This document shows positions 26,688-37,761 of a stretch of DNA of 64,000 bases, piece after piece. Position 1 is the stretch's first letter; each line of letters begins with the position of its first letter. The notes beneath the pieces are model-generated. The model saw only the letters and a program-made list of their open reading frames with translations. It ran no database searches and was not told where the DNA came from. The position numbers and the translations under genes were made by a program. The stretch spans positions 62,001 to 126,000 of the forward strand of contig NZ_BMUF01000001.1 in assembly GCF_014650055.1 (NCBI RefSeq). The letters are read 5' to 3'. This stretch comes from Streptomyces malachitofuscus. GTDB lineage: Bacteria; Actinomycetota; Actinomycetes; Streptomycetales; Streptomycetaceae.

Positions 26688-27716
26688 ATGCTCCGCATTC
26701 ACTTCACCGATGTGGATCTGGCCAGGACCCGGCTCGCCCCCGCCCCCGACCCGCTCTTCGAGATCACCGCGAGTCTGCACCGGTTCCAGTCCAGGCGGGG
26801 GCGGTGGGCCTACGCCGGGTGGTACCACGCGGCACGGCAGCGGATGCGGGAGAGGGAACTGGAGCGGGCGGTGCGCAGTGTGCTGCTGCCCCTGTACCCG
26901 AGAGCCGCCTACTTCCCGGACTTCCTCACCCCGGTCGACGCCGTGAACGGTCTGGAGGCGGGCCTGGAGGCGATCCTGGCCACGCCGGCGGCCCGGGTCA
27001 GGGAGGAGATCGGCATCCTCGACCGGACCGTCGGAGCACCCGCCTGGAGCCGGCATCTGGGCGAGTACACGGCGCGCAAGGAGCTGGCGGGGGTGCTGCG
27101 CGCGTACCACGAGACGGTCGTCGTCCCCCACCGGGAGCATGTCCAGGCGCGTATCGAGGCCGAGCGGGCGGCACGGTGCCGCGGGCTGCTCGACGGCGGG
27201 GTGGAGGGCATGCTCGCCGGACTCGGCCCCATGCTGCGCTGGCGCCCGCCCGTCCTGGAGGTCGCCTACCCCCGGCAGGCGGAGGACCGGGACCTCCATC
27301 TGAACGGCCGCGGGCTCACGCTGGTCCCGTCGTACTTCAACTGGGGCGAGCCGGTCGCCTACGCCGACCCGGGACTGCCGCCCGTGCTCTGGTACTCGTT
27401 GCTCCACGAGCCCGAGGCCCGCAGGCCGGTGGCCGACGACCCCGGGCGGTCCCTGACGAATCTGCTCGGGCGCGCCCGAGCGGTCGCCCTGCGCGCGGCG
27501 TCCGGCGGCGCCACGACCGGTGAGATCGCCCGCGCCGCCGGCGTCTCCCCTTCAGCCGCCAGCAGACACGCCACCGCGCTGCGCGACGCGGGCCTTGTCA
27601 CCACCGTCCGCAACGGCCCGACCGTGCTGCACACCCTCACCCCCGCGGGCGCCTCCGTGCTGCGCGCGGCCCTGCGGACGGGGGCGGACCAGGACACCAC
27701 GGGAACTCCCGTGTGA
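26688..27716 (+). CDS. ArsR-like winged-helix regulator (DUF5937 type)
   Basis: Protein of about 342 aa. The last ~80 residues are an ArsR-type winged helix: ALRAASGGATTGEIARAAGV, SPSAASRHATALRDAGLV, then the wing TVRNGPTVLHTLTPAG. The N-terminal ~240 residues match the companion domain seen in large actinobacterial ArsR-like regulators (LRIHFTDVDLARTRLAPAPD start). ATG 26688 follows GGGGGGA. The AT-richer stretch at 26580-26620 (TTATCAGTTATTGATC) probably holds its promoter. No adjacent target gene on the same strand. It ends before a very strong terminator. Confidence 0.82.
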   Translation: MLRIHFTDVDLARTRLAPAPDPLFEITASLHRFQSRRGRWAYAGWYHAARQRMRERELERAVRSVLLPLYPRAAYFPDFLTPVDAVNGLEAGLEAILATPAARVREEIGILDRTVGAPAWSRHLGEYTARKELAGVLRAYHETVVVPHREHVQARIEAERAARCRGLLDGGVEGMLAGLGPMLRWRPPVLEVAYPRQAEDRDLHLNGRGLTLVPSYFNWGEPVAYADPGLPPVLWYSLLHEPEARRPVADDPGRSLTNLLGRARAVALRAASGGATTGEIARAAGVSPSAASRHATALRDAGLVTTVRNGPTVLHTLTPAGASVLRAALRTGADQDTTGTPV

Positions 27717-27746
27717 GCCGACGCGCACGCCGGCCCGCGACCACGC

Positions 27747-27791
27747 GCAAGGGCCGTGTCCCCCCGGATACGGGTGGGACACGGCCCTTGC
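27747..27791. terminator. Very strong bidirectional terminator
   Basis: GCAAGGGCCGTGTCCC (27747-27762) pairs perfectly with GGGACACGGCCCTTGC (27776-27791). Inside, CCCG-GATA-CGGG extends the stem past a single T bulge. It lies between convergent genes. Confidence 0.9.
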
Positions 27792-27822
27792 GGTGGTGAA
27801 CGGCGGGTATCCGCCCAGGGGT

Positions 27823-28413
27823 TCAGTACCTCGGTCGCCTGAACCATTCCGCGCTGGTCCGCTTGGCCGCGAAGACGATCACCAGGATCGAGACGATCAT
27901 GATGACCAGGCCGAGGCCGTACAGGGCGAGCGAGAAGATGCCGCTGACGATCGCGAACGAGGCGTACACGATCGAGCAGACCCGGACGCCGTTGCCGCCC
28001 TTGGCGTACTGCAGCAGCAGCACCAGGCCGAGGATCGCGAAGACGGCGGCCAGGCCGAGGAAGAAGACGACGACGCCCTTGCCCAGGTCGGCGTAGCGCT
28101 CGGCCTCGGCGTCACCGGTGATGCCGGCCTCGAGCATCGTCTCGTCCCACTCGCCCAGCGCCTTGCCGTAGGCGGCCGCGATGAGGACGTGGGCCACGGC
28201 GATGACGGCCAGCAGGATCTGCGCGGCGCGCGTGATGCCGGGCATCTGGGTCGGGACGTAACCGCCGCCGTACGGCTGGGACACCGGCGGGGCGGAGGGG
28301 TAGCCGTAGCCCTGCTGTGGGGCGCCGGGCTGCTGGGGGTAGCCGTAGCCGGGGCCCGCCGGGGGCTGCTGGGGCGGCTGCCCGTAAGGGTTGTTCGGGT
28401 CGCCGAAACTCAT
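27823..28413 (-). CDS. Four-TM membrane protein with Gly/Pro/Tyr/Gln-rich N-terminus
   Basis: Protein of 196 aa. The first ~70 residues are a low-complexity GYGYPQQPGAPQQGYGYP-type sequence, followed by four hydrophobic helices (AAQILLAVIAVAHVLIAAAY, GVVVFFLGLAAVFAILGLVL, a third near CSIVYASFAIVSGIFSL, and LGLVIMIVSILVIVFAA). It ends in a basic RTSAEWFRRPRY tail. ATG 28413 has GGAGGAAG 7 nt upstream. Divergent from folD. Function unknown; such Pro/Gly-Tyr tails are common in actinobacterial envelope proteins. Confidence 0.8.
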   Translation of the reverse strand: MSFGDPNNPYGQPPQQPPAGPGYGYPQQPGAPQQGYGYPSAPPVSQPYGGGYVPTQMPGITRAAQILLAVIAVAHVLIAAAYGKALGEWDETMLEAGITGDAEAERYADLGKGVVVFFLGLAAVFAILGLVLLLQYAKGGNGVRVCSIVYASFAIVSGIFSLALYGLGLVIMIVSILVIVFAAKRTSAEWFRRPRY

Positions 28414-28573
28414 GGCGGTTCTTCCTCCGTTTGCGCTCCAGGTGCGGGGACGACGCGAGGGCCGGCGCGGAGGAAGTTCTACAGTTGCGGTCCGTCCCCC
28501 CGGTTCTGCCCGCGGCACCGTGCCACTCATCGTTCTTGACCGTTCCTTTCCTTGTCCAGCCGTACGCCGTATG

Positions 28574-28591
28574 TGTTGTGCAAGTGCAACA
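28574..28591. promoter_or_regulatory. Candidate operator upstream of folD
   Basis: TGTTG-TGCAAGTG-CAACA has 5-bp inverted arms and also holds two direct GTGCAA hexamers. Located in the 294-bp gap between the divergent membrane protein gene and folD. Regulator unknown. Confidence 0.3.
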
Positions 28592-28707
28592 TCACTGATC
28601 TTGGGCGGATTCGGACGGAAGGGACCGGAGAGGGGCCGCGTGCGCCGCCGTGGCCCGGAATGCGGGCTGATTGGAACCCGGGCCCGGTCATCCGCGAGGA
28701 TGGGGCC

Positions 28708-29562
28708 ATGACCGCCCAGATTCTCGATGGCAAGGCCACCGCAGCCGAGATCAAGTCCGATCTGACCGCCCGCGTGGCGGCGCTGAAGGAGAAGGGCGTC
28801 ACGCCCGGCCTCGGCACGATCCTCGTGGGGGACGACCCCGGCAGCCAGAAGTACGTCGCAGGCAAGCACCGTGACTGTGCCCAGGTGGGCATCGCCTCCA
28901 TCCAGCGCGAGCTGCCGGGAACGGCCACGCAGGAGGAGATCGAGGCGGTCGTCCGGGAGCTGAACGAGGACCCCGCCTGCACCGGTTACATCGTCCAGCT
29001 GCCGCTTCCCAAGGGCATCGACGAGAACCGCATCCTCGAACTGATGGACCCGGAGAAGGACGCCGACGGCCTCCACCCGATGAACCTCGGCCGTCTCGTG
29101 CTCAACGAGCCGGCCCCCCTGCCCTGCACCCCGAACGGCATCATCACCCTGCTCCGCCGCCACGGCGTGGAGATCAAGGGCGCCGAGGTCGTGGTCGTCG
29201 GACGCGGGGTGACCATCGGCCGTCCGATGCCGCTGCTGCTCACCCGGCGCAGCGAGAACGCCACCGTGACCCAGTGCCACACCGGCACCCGTGACCTCGC
29301 GGCCCATCTCCGGCGGGCGGACATCATCGTGGCCGCGGCCGGCAGCGCCCATCTGATCCGTCCCGAGGACGTCAAGCCGGGCGCCGCCGTCCTCGACGTC
29401 GGTGTCTCCCGCAGCGCCGAGGGCAAGATCGTGGGCGACGTCCACCCGGGCGTCGCCGAGGTGGCCGGCTGGGTCGCTCCGAACCCCGGCGGCGTGGGCC
29501 CCATGACCCGGGCCCAGCTGCTGGTCAACGTGGTCGAGGCGGCGGAGCGCAGTGTCGGCTGA
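28708..29562 (+). CDS. folD: Methylenetetrahydrofolate dehydrogenase / cyclohydrolase
   Basis: Bifunctional enzyme interconverting 5,10-methylene-, methenyl- and 10-formyl-tetrahydrofolate. 284 aa, usual length. Catalytic Lys is K53 in KYVAGK, with [12 protein letters not shown] (folate site), [11 protein letters not shown], and the NADP-binding [32 protein letters not shown] closes the fold. ATG 28708 follows GAGGATGGGG. The DUF3017 gene starts 11 bp inside its 3' end. Supplies one-carbon units used by PurN and PurH. Confidence 0.97.
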   Translation: MTAQILDGKATAAEIKSDLTARVAALKEKGVTPGLGTILVGDDPGSQKYVAGKHRDCAQVGIASIQRELPGTATQEEIEAVVRELNEDPACTGYIVQLPLPKGIDENRILELMDPEKDADGLHPMNLGRLVLNEPAPLPCTPNGIITLLRRHGVEIKGAEVVVVGRGVTIGRPMPLLLTRRSENATVTQCHTGTRDLAAHLRRADIIVAAAGSAHLIRPEDVKPGAAVLDVGVSRSAEGKIVGDVHPGVAEVAGWVAPNPGGVGPMTRAQLLVNVVEAAERSVG

Positions 29563-30067
29563 GCAGAACGCCTCCGACGCCCCGGACGTCCCCGACGCCG
29601 CCGGGGCGCCGGAACGGCCCGAGGACGTCACGGTCCGCGATCCCGTCAGCGCGCCCGACGCGGAGGGCCGGCCGCGCCGCACCACCCGCCGGTTCCCGCT
29701 GTTCACCCGGGACACCGCGCGCCCCGAGGGCGGCGGCAGGGCGGCGCCGGGCGACGCCCCCGCGCCCGCCCGTCAGTGGCCGATCCTGGCCGTGCTGCTC
29801 ACGGTCGGGCTGGGGCTGCTGGTGACCGCGCTGGACCAGTTCCGGCTCGGCACCCTGCTGGTGGGCGTGGCCCTGGTGGCCGGTGCCCTGCTGCGCTGGC
29901 TGGTGCCGCACGTGGGCATGCTGGCGGTGCGCTCCCGCTTCACGGACATCGTCACGTACGGCGGGCTGGGTCTGGGCATCGTGCTGCTGGCGCTGATGGT
30001 CCAGCCGGAGCCGAAGGTGAGGATTCCGTTCCTGGCGGACCTGCTGCACTTCACGATCAGCGGCTGA
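29552..30067 (+). CDS. DUF3017 membrane protein
   Basis: Protein of 171 aa. A disordered, Asp/Pro/Arg-rich N-terminal half is followed by three membrane helices: [37 protein letters not shown] and [16 protein letters not shown]. The family is DUF3017, regularly cotranscribed with folD in actinobacteria. GTG 29552 overlaps the end of folD, with GGCGGAG upstream inside the folD frame. A 12-bp hairpin terminator follows. Confidence 0.85.
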   Translation: MSAEQNASDAPDVPDAAGAPERPEDVTVRDPVSAPDAEGRPRRTTRRFPLFTRDTARPEGGGRAAPGDAPAPARQWPILAVLLTVGLGLLVTALDQFRLGTLLVGVALVAGALLRWLVPHVGMLAVRSRFTDIVTYGGLGLGIVLLALMVQPEPKVRIPFLADLLHFTISG

Positions 30068-30097
30068 GCCGCGGGCCGACGCGGAATCGTCGCGAAC

Positions 30098-30135
30098 GGC
30101 GGCCCGTCCACACCCCCGTGAGAGGACGGGCCGCC
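30098..30135 (+). terminator. Terminator of folD-DUF3017
   Basis: GGCGGCCCGTCC (30098-30109) and GGACGGGCCGCC (30124-30135) form a perfect 12-bp stem 31 bp after the stop. Confidence 0.85.
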
Positions 30136-30612
30136 GCCGTGCACCACACTCCTGCACGGCGAAGTGCCTGTTCAACGGCTGTCCGGCCGCTGTGGCACGG
30201 AAGTGACCGTTCCGCTACGTCCCCCGGAATCCCCGTACAGGCCCGCGATGCGACCGCGACGTGTCCGCGACAGATGGGTGTCGGTCTGTGTCGATGTATT
30301 GACAAGTTCGGGGATGTACGACGAAGTAGGGGGACGGTGGGGTCAGCATGAACAATGGGGACAGTCCCGGACGTTCCGCTCACCAGTTCCGGGTTCTGTT
30401 CGGTCGAGGGGGCGACCGATGGGACACTGGAGCGCAAGCAGGCAGGCGTGCGACGTTGCACGCCTGCGGCCCTGATGCTCCCGTGCGCCCCCACCCCGGG
30501 AACTGAGACCCTGCCCTGTGGCATCCCTGTGGGTAGCAGGACGGGGACTCGGCAGAGGGCACCATGCGCGAGGGAAGAACCAGCACGAACCGGGGGGAAG
30601 AGGGGGGAAGCA
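30136..30612. other. Long leader region before the XRE-DUF2690 gene
   Basis: Nearly 480 bp without a credible gene. It contains a TTGACA hexamer at 30299-30304 without a clearly spaced -10 and a 10-bp hairpin at 30442-30467: GCAGGCGTGC, loop GACGTT, GCACGCCTGC. The hairpin has no T-run, so attenuation or mRNA stability are possible roles. The ribosome site AGGGGGGAAG directly precedes the start at 30613. Confidence 0.5.
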
Positions 30613-31770
30613 ATGCCTCGTTGGAAGGCCTTGCCCGATGAGCTCGATCCGCAGGTCAGGGAGTTCACGAGCCAGCTCAGGCGGGTCGTGGACCGCAGTG
30701 GGCTGAGCGTCGCGTCGGTCTCCGACCGCACGGGCTACAGCAAGACGTCCTGGGAGCGTTATCTGAACGGCCGGCTGCTCGCGCCCAAGGGTGCGATCGT
30801 GGCCCTGGCCGAGGTCACCGGGACCAATCCGATGCACCTCACGACCATGTGGGAGCTCGCCGAGCGCGCCTGGAGCCGCTCGGAGATGCGGCACGACATG
30901 ACCATGGAGGCGATCCGGATCTCGCAGGCGCGTGCCGCGCTGAGCGAGCTGTCCGGGCCGTCGGGCGGCAGGTCCCGCAAGGGCGGGGCCGCGGTCCGCC
31001 CGGGTGTCGCGGGACCGGCCGGTGTCGCGCCGAGCGTGCCGCCGCAGCCGACGGCCTCGGACGTGCGCGACGCCGTCGGCGGCGTCCGGGAGGACGGCGC
31101 GTCCAGCAACTCCTGGGGTGTCTCCGGGTCCGCCGGGTCGCCGCAGCCGGGCCGTCGTGGCCCCGGTGCCGCGACCGCACCGCCCGCCGGTGGCGGCCGT
31201 ACGCCGGGGGCGCACGGCGCGCCGCCCCGGGGCACGTCCGGCCACGGCCGCTCGGGGGGCTCCGGCCGCTCCGGCGGCAAGAAGCGGACGTCGACGTTCA
31301 TCGCCGGTGCGGTGGGGGCGCTGGTCCTGGTCGCCGCGGCGTTCTACGTCGTCGGGACCGAGGGCGACAAGAAGAAGGACGAGTCGCAGAAGTCCCCGTC
31401 GCCCACCGTGACCACCGACGCGAACCTGCCCCCGGGCGTGGAGTGCAGCGGCGCGAGCTGCGACGGCAAGGACGCGGAGGTCATGGGGTGCAGCGGTGAC
31501 CTCGTCACCACGTCGCAGACCGGGACCGTCGGCACCACCACGGTGGAGGTCCGCTACAGCAAGACGTGCGGCGCGGCCTGGGGACGCATCACCCAGGCCA
31601 CGCAGGGCGACACCGTCGAGATCACCGCGGGCACGTCGAAGCAGAGCGACACCATCTCGGCGGCCGGTGACACGGTCACGTACACGATGATGGTGCCGGT
31701 CGAGAGCGCGACCGAGGCGAAGGCCTGCGTGACCCTGGCGGAGTCCGGCGAGAAGGGCTGCGCCGAGTAG
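30613..31770 (+). CDS. XRE regulator with TM segment and extracellular DUF2690 domain
   Basis: Protein of 385 aa laid out as a one-component transmembrane regulator. Residues ~15-75 form a helix-turn-helix (LRRVVDRSGLSVASVSDRTG then YSKTSWERYLNGR). A long Pro/Gly/Ser-rich linker (~residues 110-215) leads to one membrane helix (FIAGAVGALVLVAAAFYVVG). The extracytoplasmic part is a DUF2690 domain with paired cysteines (VECSGASCDGKDAEVMGCSG, YSKTCGAAWGRI, KACVTL, EKGCAE). The layout implies sensing outside and DNA binding inside. Ligand and targets unknown. It has a long leader and its own terminator, so it is monocistronic. Confidence 0.85.
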   Translation: MPRWKALPDELDPQVREFTSQLRRVVDRSGLSVASVSDRTGYSKTSWERYLNGRLLAPKGAIVALAEVTGTNPMHLTTMWELAERAWSRSEMRHDMTMEAIRISQARAALSELSGPSGGRSRKGGAAVRPGVAGPAGVAPSVPPQPTASDVRDAVGGVREDGASSNSWGVSGSAGSPQPGRRGPGAATAPPAGGGRTPGAHGAPPRGTSGHGRSGGSGRSGGKKRTSTFIAGAVGALVLVAAAFYVVGTEGDKKKDESQKSPSPTVTTDANLPPGVECSGASCDGKDAEVMGCSGDLVTTSQTGTVGTTTVEVRYSKTCGAAWGRITQATQGDTVEITAGTSKQSDTISAAGDTVTYTMMVPVESATEAKACVTLAESGEKGCAE

Positions 31771-31895
31771 GGCGCGCCGCGTGTAGGCCGTACGGGCCCA
31801 TACGTGTGGGGGATTCGTGGTGACGTGAATGGGGGCGCGAAAGGCGGGCACGCGGAAAGTACCCCCACGGGAGTCCGGCACGGTCGGTCCCCGAC

Positions 31896-31945
31896 GGCGG
31901 CCGCCCCGCCCCCACCTCTCCCGGACGGAGCGGCCGCCCCTTTTG
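31896..31945 (+). terminator. Hairpin with short T-run after the XRE-DUF2690 gene
   Basis: GGCGGCCGC (31896-31904) and GCGGCCGCC (31930-31938) pair, followed by CCTTTTG. The 25-nt loop is large. It lies in the 414-bp gap before mdh, which otherwise holds only the mdh promoter elements. Confidence 0.55.
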
Positions 31946-32050
31946 TGCCCTCCCGGATACCCGAGTACGCGTACGGTCACTCTGTGGGGCGGGCCACAGG
32001 GAGCCCGGCCGTCCGCGGTCACGGATGCGCGATAGCCTGACCGCTGGATC

Positions 32051-33174
<1,124 letters not shown>

Positions 33175-33193
33175 TCCGACCCGCCCAGGGTTT

Positions 33194-33228
33194 CGGGCCC
33201 CGTACCGGTTGCGCCGGTGCGGGGCCCG
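33194..33228 (+). terminator. Terminator of mdh
   Basis: CGGGCCCCG (33194-33202) with CGGGGCCCG (33220-33228), and inside ACCGG with CCGGT around TTGCG, a 15-bp stem counting one T.G pair. Confidence 0.85.
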
Positions 33229-33431
33229 CTGCGTTCAGCGGGACAACCCGTTCTCGAACCAGTGCGACCTGGGGGATCTGTGGCGGTTTCTCCTTCGATT
33301 CAGTGACTCGGCGCACTTCAGGCCATGAACTCGGCATGCATTCGGGGCCCCCGGGCAGGAGCACCCGGTCCCGTGGATGACACATGTGTGATGCACGGAC
33401 GCTGAACAGGAACGGAAGGCAGTCACCGATC

Positions 33432-34952
33432 ATGGCGGACAGTACAGAACTTCGGGTGCGCGGCACCATCCACGCGGGGGGCGAATGGCGGGCCGCCGTC
33501 TCCGGGGCCACCCGCGAGATCCTCGACCCCGCGGACGCCCTGCCGTTCGCCGTGGTCGCGGAGGGCGACGAGAAGGACACCGACCTCGCGGTGGCCGCGG
33601 CGCGCCGCGCCTTCGACGAGGGGCCGTGGCCGCACACGCCCGTCGCCGAACGGGCCGCGCTGCTGCGCCGCGTGGCCGAACTGCTGGTGCGCGACCGCGA
33701 GGAACTCGGTCTGCTGGAGAGCCGGGACGCCGGCAAGACCGTCGAGGAGGGCCGCGTCGACATCGACTGCGTCGCCGACGCCTTCCGCTACTTCGCCGAC
33801 CTCGTCGCCGGGGAGGCCCCCGGACGGGTCGTCGACGCGGGCTCGCCCGACATCCACAGCGTCGTCGTGCACGAGCCGGTCGGCGTCTGCGCGCTGATCA
33901 CGCCCTGGAACTACCCGCTGCTGCAGGCCAGTTGGAAGATCGCACCGGCCCTCGCGGCCGGCAACACCTTCGTGGTCAAGCCCAGCGAGATCACCCCGCT
34001 CACCACCGTCGCCCTCATCGACCTGCTGATCGAGGCCGGACTGCCCGCCGGCGTCGCCAACATCGTCACCGGTCCCGGCCACACCGTCGGCGCCCGGATG
34101 GCCGAGCACCCCGACGTCGACCTCGTCTCCTTCACCGGTGGTCTGGTCAGCGGCACCAAGGTCGCCCAGGCCGCCGCCCCGAGCGTGAAGAAGGTCGCCC
34201 TCGAACTGGGCGGCAAGAACCCCAACGTCGTCTTCGCCGACGCCTGCGCCACCGAGGAGGGCTTCGACACCGCCGTCGACCAGGCCCTCAACGCGGCCTT
34301 CATCCACAGCGGCCAGGTGTGCTCCGCGGGTGCACGGCTCATCGTCGAGGAGTCGGTCCGCGACCGCTTCGTCGCCGAACTCGCCCGCCGTGCCGGGCGG
34401 ATCAGGCTCGGCCGGGGCACCGAGGACGGCGTCGAGTGCGGGCCGCTGGTCTCCGCACAGCAGCGCGCGAAGGTCGAGGCGTACGTCGAGTCCGCGCTCC
34501 AGGAGGGCGCGGAGCTGCGCTGCGGCGGCAAGCGGCCCGAGCCGTCCGCCGAACGCCCCGAGGCCGGCTACTTCTACGAGCCGACCGTCCTCGACCGCTG
34601 CCACCGCGAGATGCGCGTCGTGCGCGAGGAGGTCTTCGGACCGGTCCTCACCGTCGAGACCTTCCGCACCGAGGACGAGGCCGTCGCCCTCGCCAACGAC
34701 ACCGAGTACGGACTCGCCGGCGCCGTATGGACCGCCGACGCGGGCCGTGCCCGACGCGTGGCCGGACGGCTGCGCCACGGCACCGTGTGGATCAACGACT
34801 TCCACCCCTACCTCCCCCAGGCGGAGTGGGGCGGCTTCGGCAAGAGCGGAGTCGGCCGCGAACTCGGCCCGGCCGGACTCGCCGAGTACCGCGAGACCAA
34901 GCACGTCTACCAGAACCTGGCACCCAAGCCGGTGCGCTGGTTCACGGGCTGA
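33432..34952 (+). CDS. betB: Betaine-aldehyde dehydrogenase-type aldehyde dehydrogenase
   Basis: NAD(P)-dependent aldehyde dehydrogenase, 506 aa. ITPWNYPLLQASWKIAPALA is the cofactor region, catalytic base is E258 in VALELGGKNPN, nucleophile C297 in HSGQVCSAG. The position before a choline-dehydrogenase-like gene and a betaine transporter gives the substrate: betaine aldehyde to glycine betaine. ATG 33432 is used; GGAAGG is 12 nt upstream, a rather long spacing. An in-frame ATG at 33384 has no ribosome site. First gene of the osmoprotectant operon. Confidence 0.88.
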   Translation: MADSTELRVRGTIHAGGEWRAAVSGATREILDPADALPFAVVAEGDEKDTDLAVAAARRAFDEGPWPHTPVAERAALLRRVAELLVRDREELGLLESRDAGKTVEEGRVDIDCVADAFRYFADLVAGEAPGRVVDAGSPDIHSVVVHEPVGVCALITPWNYPLLQASWKIAPALAAGNTFVVKPSEITPLTTVALIDLLIEAGLPAGVANIVTGPGHTVGARMAEHPDVDLVSFTGGLVSGTKVAQAAAPSVKKVALELGGKNPNVVFADACATEEGFDTAVDQALNAAFIHSGQVCSAGARLIVEESVRDRFVAELARRAGRIRLGRGTEDGVECGPLVSAQQRAKVEAYVESALQEGAELRCGGKRPEPSAERPEAGYFYEPTVLDRCHREMRVVREEVFGPVLTVETFRTEDEAVALANDTEYGLAGAVWTADAGRARRVAGRLRHGTVWINDFHPYLPQAEWGGFGKSGVGRELGPAGLAEYRETKHVYQNLAPKPVRWFTG

Positions 34953-35098
34953 GCCCGCGGACCGCCGGGCGGTGTCCCCGCACCGCCCTGCTCCCAGCGG
35001 CACCGCCGCCCTCCGGCGGTACCGCTGCCTCCACGAGTACCGCTCGTCGCGCCGCGCACGACACACCTGTCCCGAATCCCCGGAGGAGTACCACCCAG

Positions 35099-36640
35099 AT
35101 GACCGCTCACACCCCCGAACGCGCACATGAATACGACTACGTCGTCATAGGCGGCGGCACCGCCGGATCCGTCATCGCCTCCCGGCTGACGGAGAACCCG
35201 GACGTGACCGTCGCCGTCATCGAGGGCGGCCCCAGCGACGTCGGCCGCGACGACGTGCTGACCCTGCGCCGCTGGATGGGCCTGCTCGGCGGCGAACTGG
35301 ACTACGACTACCCCACCACCGAGCAGCCGCGGGGCAATTCGCACATCCGGCACAGCCGCGCCCGCGTCCTCGGCGGCTGCTCCTCGCACAACACCCTCAT
35401 CGCCTTCAAGCCGCTGCCGTCCGACTGGGACGAGTGGGAGGCGGCCGGTGCCAAGGGCTGGGGCGCGGTGCCGATGGAGGCGTACTACGCCCGCCTCAAG
35501 AACAACATCGTGCCGGTCGACGAGAAGGACCGGAACGCCATCGCCCGCGACTTCGTCGACGCCGCGCAGACGGCCCTCGAGGTCCCCAGGGTCGAGGGCT
35601 TCAACAAGAAGCCGTTCTCCGAGGGCGTCGGCTTCTTCGACCTGGCCTACCACCCGGAGAACAACAAGCGCTCGTCGGCGTCGGTGGCCTACCTCCACCC
35701 GGTGATGGACGAGCGCCCCAACCTCACGATCCTGCTGGAGACCTGGGCGTACCGGCTGGAGCTGAACGGCACGCGCGCCGAAGGCGTCCACGTCCGCACC
35801 AAGGACGGCGAGGAGATCCTCGTCAGGGCGCGCAACGAGGTCGTCCTGTGCGCCGGTGCCGTCGACTCGCCCCGGCTGCTGCTGCACTCCGGCATCGGCC
35901 CCGGGGCCGACCTCGAGGCACTCGGCATACCCGTGGCGCTCGACCTGCCCGGCGTCGGCGAGAACCTGCTCGACCACCCCGAGTCGGTGATCGTCTGGGA
36001 GACGAACGGACCCATCCCGGAGAACTCCGCGATGGACTCCGACGCCGGACTGTTCGTGCGCCGCGATCCGGAACACGCGGGCCCCGACCTGATGTTCCAC
36101 TTCTACCAGATCCCGTTCACGGACAACCCGGAGCGACTGGGCTACCGGCGGCCGGAGTTCGGCGTCTCCATGACCCCGAACATCCCCAAGCCGAAGAGCC
36201 GTGGCAGGCTCTACCTCACCAGCGCCGACCCGGACGTCAAACCCGCCCTCGACTTCCGCTACTTCACCGACGAGGACGACTACGACGGCCGCACCCTCGT
36301 CGACGGCATCCGCATCGCCCGCGAGATCGCGAAGACCGAACCGCTCGCACACTGGCTCAAGCGCGAGGTGGCCCCCGGACCGGACATCACCGGCGACGAG
36401 GAACTCGGCGAGTACGCCCGCAAGGTCGCCCACACCGTCTACCACCCGGCGGGCACCTGCAGGATGGGCGCGGCCAACGACGAACAGGCCGTCGTCGACC
36501 CCGAGCTGCGGATCCGCGGCCTGGAGGGCATCCGCATCGCGGACGCCTCCGTCTTCCCGACCATGACCGCCGTCAACCCGATGATCGGCGTCCTCATGGT
36601 CGGCGAGCGCGCCGCCGACCTGATCGGTGGTGCCGCGTGA
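35099..36640 (+). CDS. betA: GMC-family choline dehydrogenase-like oxidoreductase
   Basis: FAD-dependent glucose-methanol-choline oxidoreductase, 513 aa. The FAD dinucleotide motif is [17 protein letters not shown] near residue 15, [14 protein letters not shown] is the GMC signature 1 region, and the catalytic His is in [12 protein letters not shown] near the end, followed by [20 protein letters not shown]. Expected to oxidise choline to betaine aldehyde. ATG 35099 has GGAGGAG 10 nt upstream. Stop overlaps the ABC ATPase GTG by 4 bp, so oxidation and uptake genes are coupled. Other alcohols as substrate are possible. Confidence 0.85.
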   Translation: MTAHTPERAHEYDYVVIGGGTAGSVIASRLTENPDVTVAVIEGGPSDVGRDDVLTLRRWMGLLGGELDYDYPTTEQPRGNSHIRHSRARVLGGCSSHNTLIAFKPLPSDWDEWEAAGAKGWGAVPMEAYYARLKNNIVPVDEKDRNAIARDFVDAAQTALEVPRVEGFNKKPFSEGVGFFDLAYHPENNKRSSASVAYLHPVMDERPNLTILLETWAYRLELNGTRAEGVHVRTKDGEEILVRARNEVVLCAGAVDSPRLLLHSGIGPGADLEALGIPVALDLPGVGENLLDHPESVIVWETNGPIPENSAMDSDAGLFVRRDPEHAGPDLMFHFYQIPFTDNPERLGYRRPEFGVSMTPNIPKPKSRGRLYLTSADPDVKPALDFRYFTDEDDYDGRTLVDGIRIAREIAKTEPLAHWLKREVAPGPDITGDEELGEYARKVAHTVYHPAGTCRMGAANDEQAVVDPELRIRGLEGIRIADASVFPTMTAVNPMIGVLMVGERAADLIGGAA

Positions 36641-37761
36641 CCACCACCGACACCACGACCGGGGCCACGACCGGCACCACCCCCGTCTTCTCCGTCGACG
36701 GACTGTGGAAGGTCTTCGGCCCCAAGGCCGCCCGCGTCCCCGGCGACCCGGACCTCGCCGCCCTCGACCCGGCCGAACTGCGCGGCCGCACCGGCTGCAC
36801 GGCCGCGGTGCGCGACGTGAGCTTCGACGTCCGCAAGGGCGAGGTCTTCGTCGTCATGGGCCTGTCCGGCTCCGGCAAGTCCACGCTGGTGCGCTGTCTG
36901 ACCCGGCTGATCGAACCGACCGCGGGCACCATCGCCATCGACGGCGAGGACGTCCGCGCCATGGACAAGTCCCGGCTGCGCGCACTGCGCCGGCACCGCG
37001 CCGCCATGGTCTTCCAGCACTTCGGTCTGCTGCCGCACCGCACCGTCCTCGACAATGTCGCGTACGGTCTGGAGATCCAGGGCGTGGGCAAGGCGGAACG
37101 CCGTGAGAAGGCCGCCGCGGTCGTCGCCAAGGTCGGCCTCGAAGGCATGGAACAGCGCAGACCCGCCCAGTTGTCCGGCGGTCAGCGCCAGCGCGTCGGC
37201 CTCGCCCGCGCACTCGCCGTCGACCCCGAGGTCCTCCTCTTCGACGAGCCGTTCAGCGCGCTCGACCCGCTGATCCGGCGCGACATGCAGGAGGAGGTGA
37301 TCCGGCTGCACCGCGAGGAGGGCCGCACGATGGTCTTCATCACCCACGACCTCCAGGAGGCCCTGAAACTCGGCGACCGGATCGCCCTGATGCGCGACGG
37401 CCGCGTGGTCCAGCTGGGCACGCCCGAGGAGATCGTGGGCTCACCCGCCGACGACTACGTCCGCGAGTTCGTCCGCGACGTCCCGCGCGAGCAGGTCCTG
37501 ACCGTCCGCACCGCCATGCGCCCCGCCACCTCGGCGGACGAGGCCGGCACGGGCCCGGCCGTACGCCCCGACGCCACGGTCTCGGAGGCCATCGAGGCGG
37601 TGTCCCGCGCCGGCACCTCCGCCCGGGTGCTGGACGACGGCAAGTGCGTGGGCGTGGTCGACGCGCCGGCCCTGCTGAACGTGGTCGCCGGCGACGTGGC
37701 CGCAGGCGGTCCCGCCGACGCGGCCCCGGCCCCCGCCACCACCAGCGAGGAGCCGGTGTGA
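36637..37761 (+). CDS. Glycine betaine/choline ABC transporter ATP-binding protein
   Basis: ProV/OpuAA-type ATPase of 374 aa. Walker [12 protein letters not shown]-loop [12 protein letters not shown], signature [16 protein letters not shown], Walker [14 protein letters not shown]-loop [10 protein letters not shown]. The N-terminal FGPKA...AALDPAEL segment with its own insertion is typical of ProV. The C-terminal ~100 residues contain a short CBS-like regulatory part ([20 protein letters not shown]). Four-bp overlap with the gene before it and TGATG overlap with the permease behind it. Confidence 0.93.
   Translation: MTTTDTTTGATTGTTPVFSVDGLWKVFGPKAARVPGDPDLAALDPAELRGRTGCTAAVRDVSFDVRKGEVFVVMGLSGSGKSTLVRCLTRLIEPTAGTIAIDGEDVRAMDKSRLRALRRHRAAMVFQHFGLLPHRTVLDNVAYGLEIQGVGKAERREKAAAVVAKVGLEGMEQRRPAQLSGGQRQRVGLARALAVDPEVLLFDEPFSALDPLIRRDMQEEVIRLHREEGRTMVFITHDLQEALKLGDRIALMRDGRVVQLGTPEEIVGSPADDYVREFVRDVPREQVLTVRTAMRPATSADEAGTGPAVRPDATVSEAIEAVSRAGTSARVLDDGKCVGVVDAPALLNVVAGDVAAGGPADAAPAPATTSEEPV

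Noticed and set aside
28414..28707. ZTP or THF riboswitch before folD
   Set aside because: No CGTGACTGGCG or GCGCCTGGGC blocks and no THF-type core.
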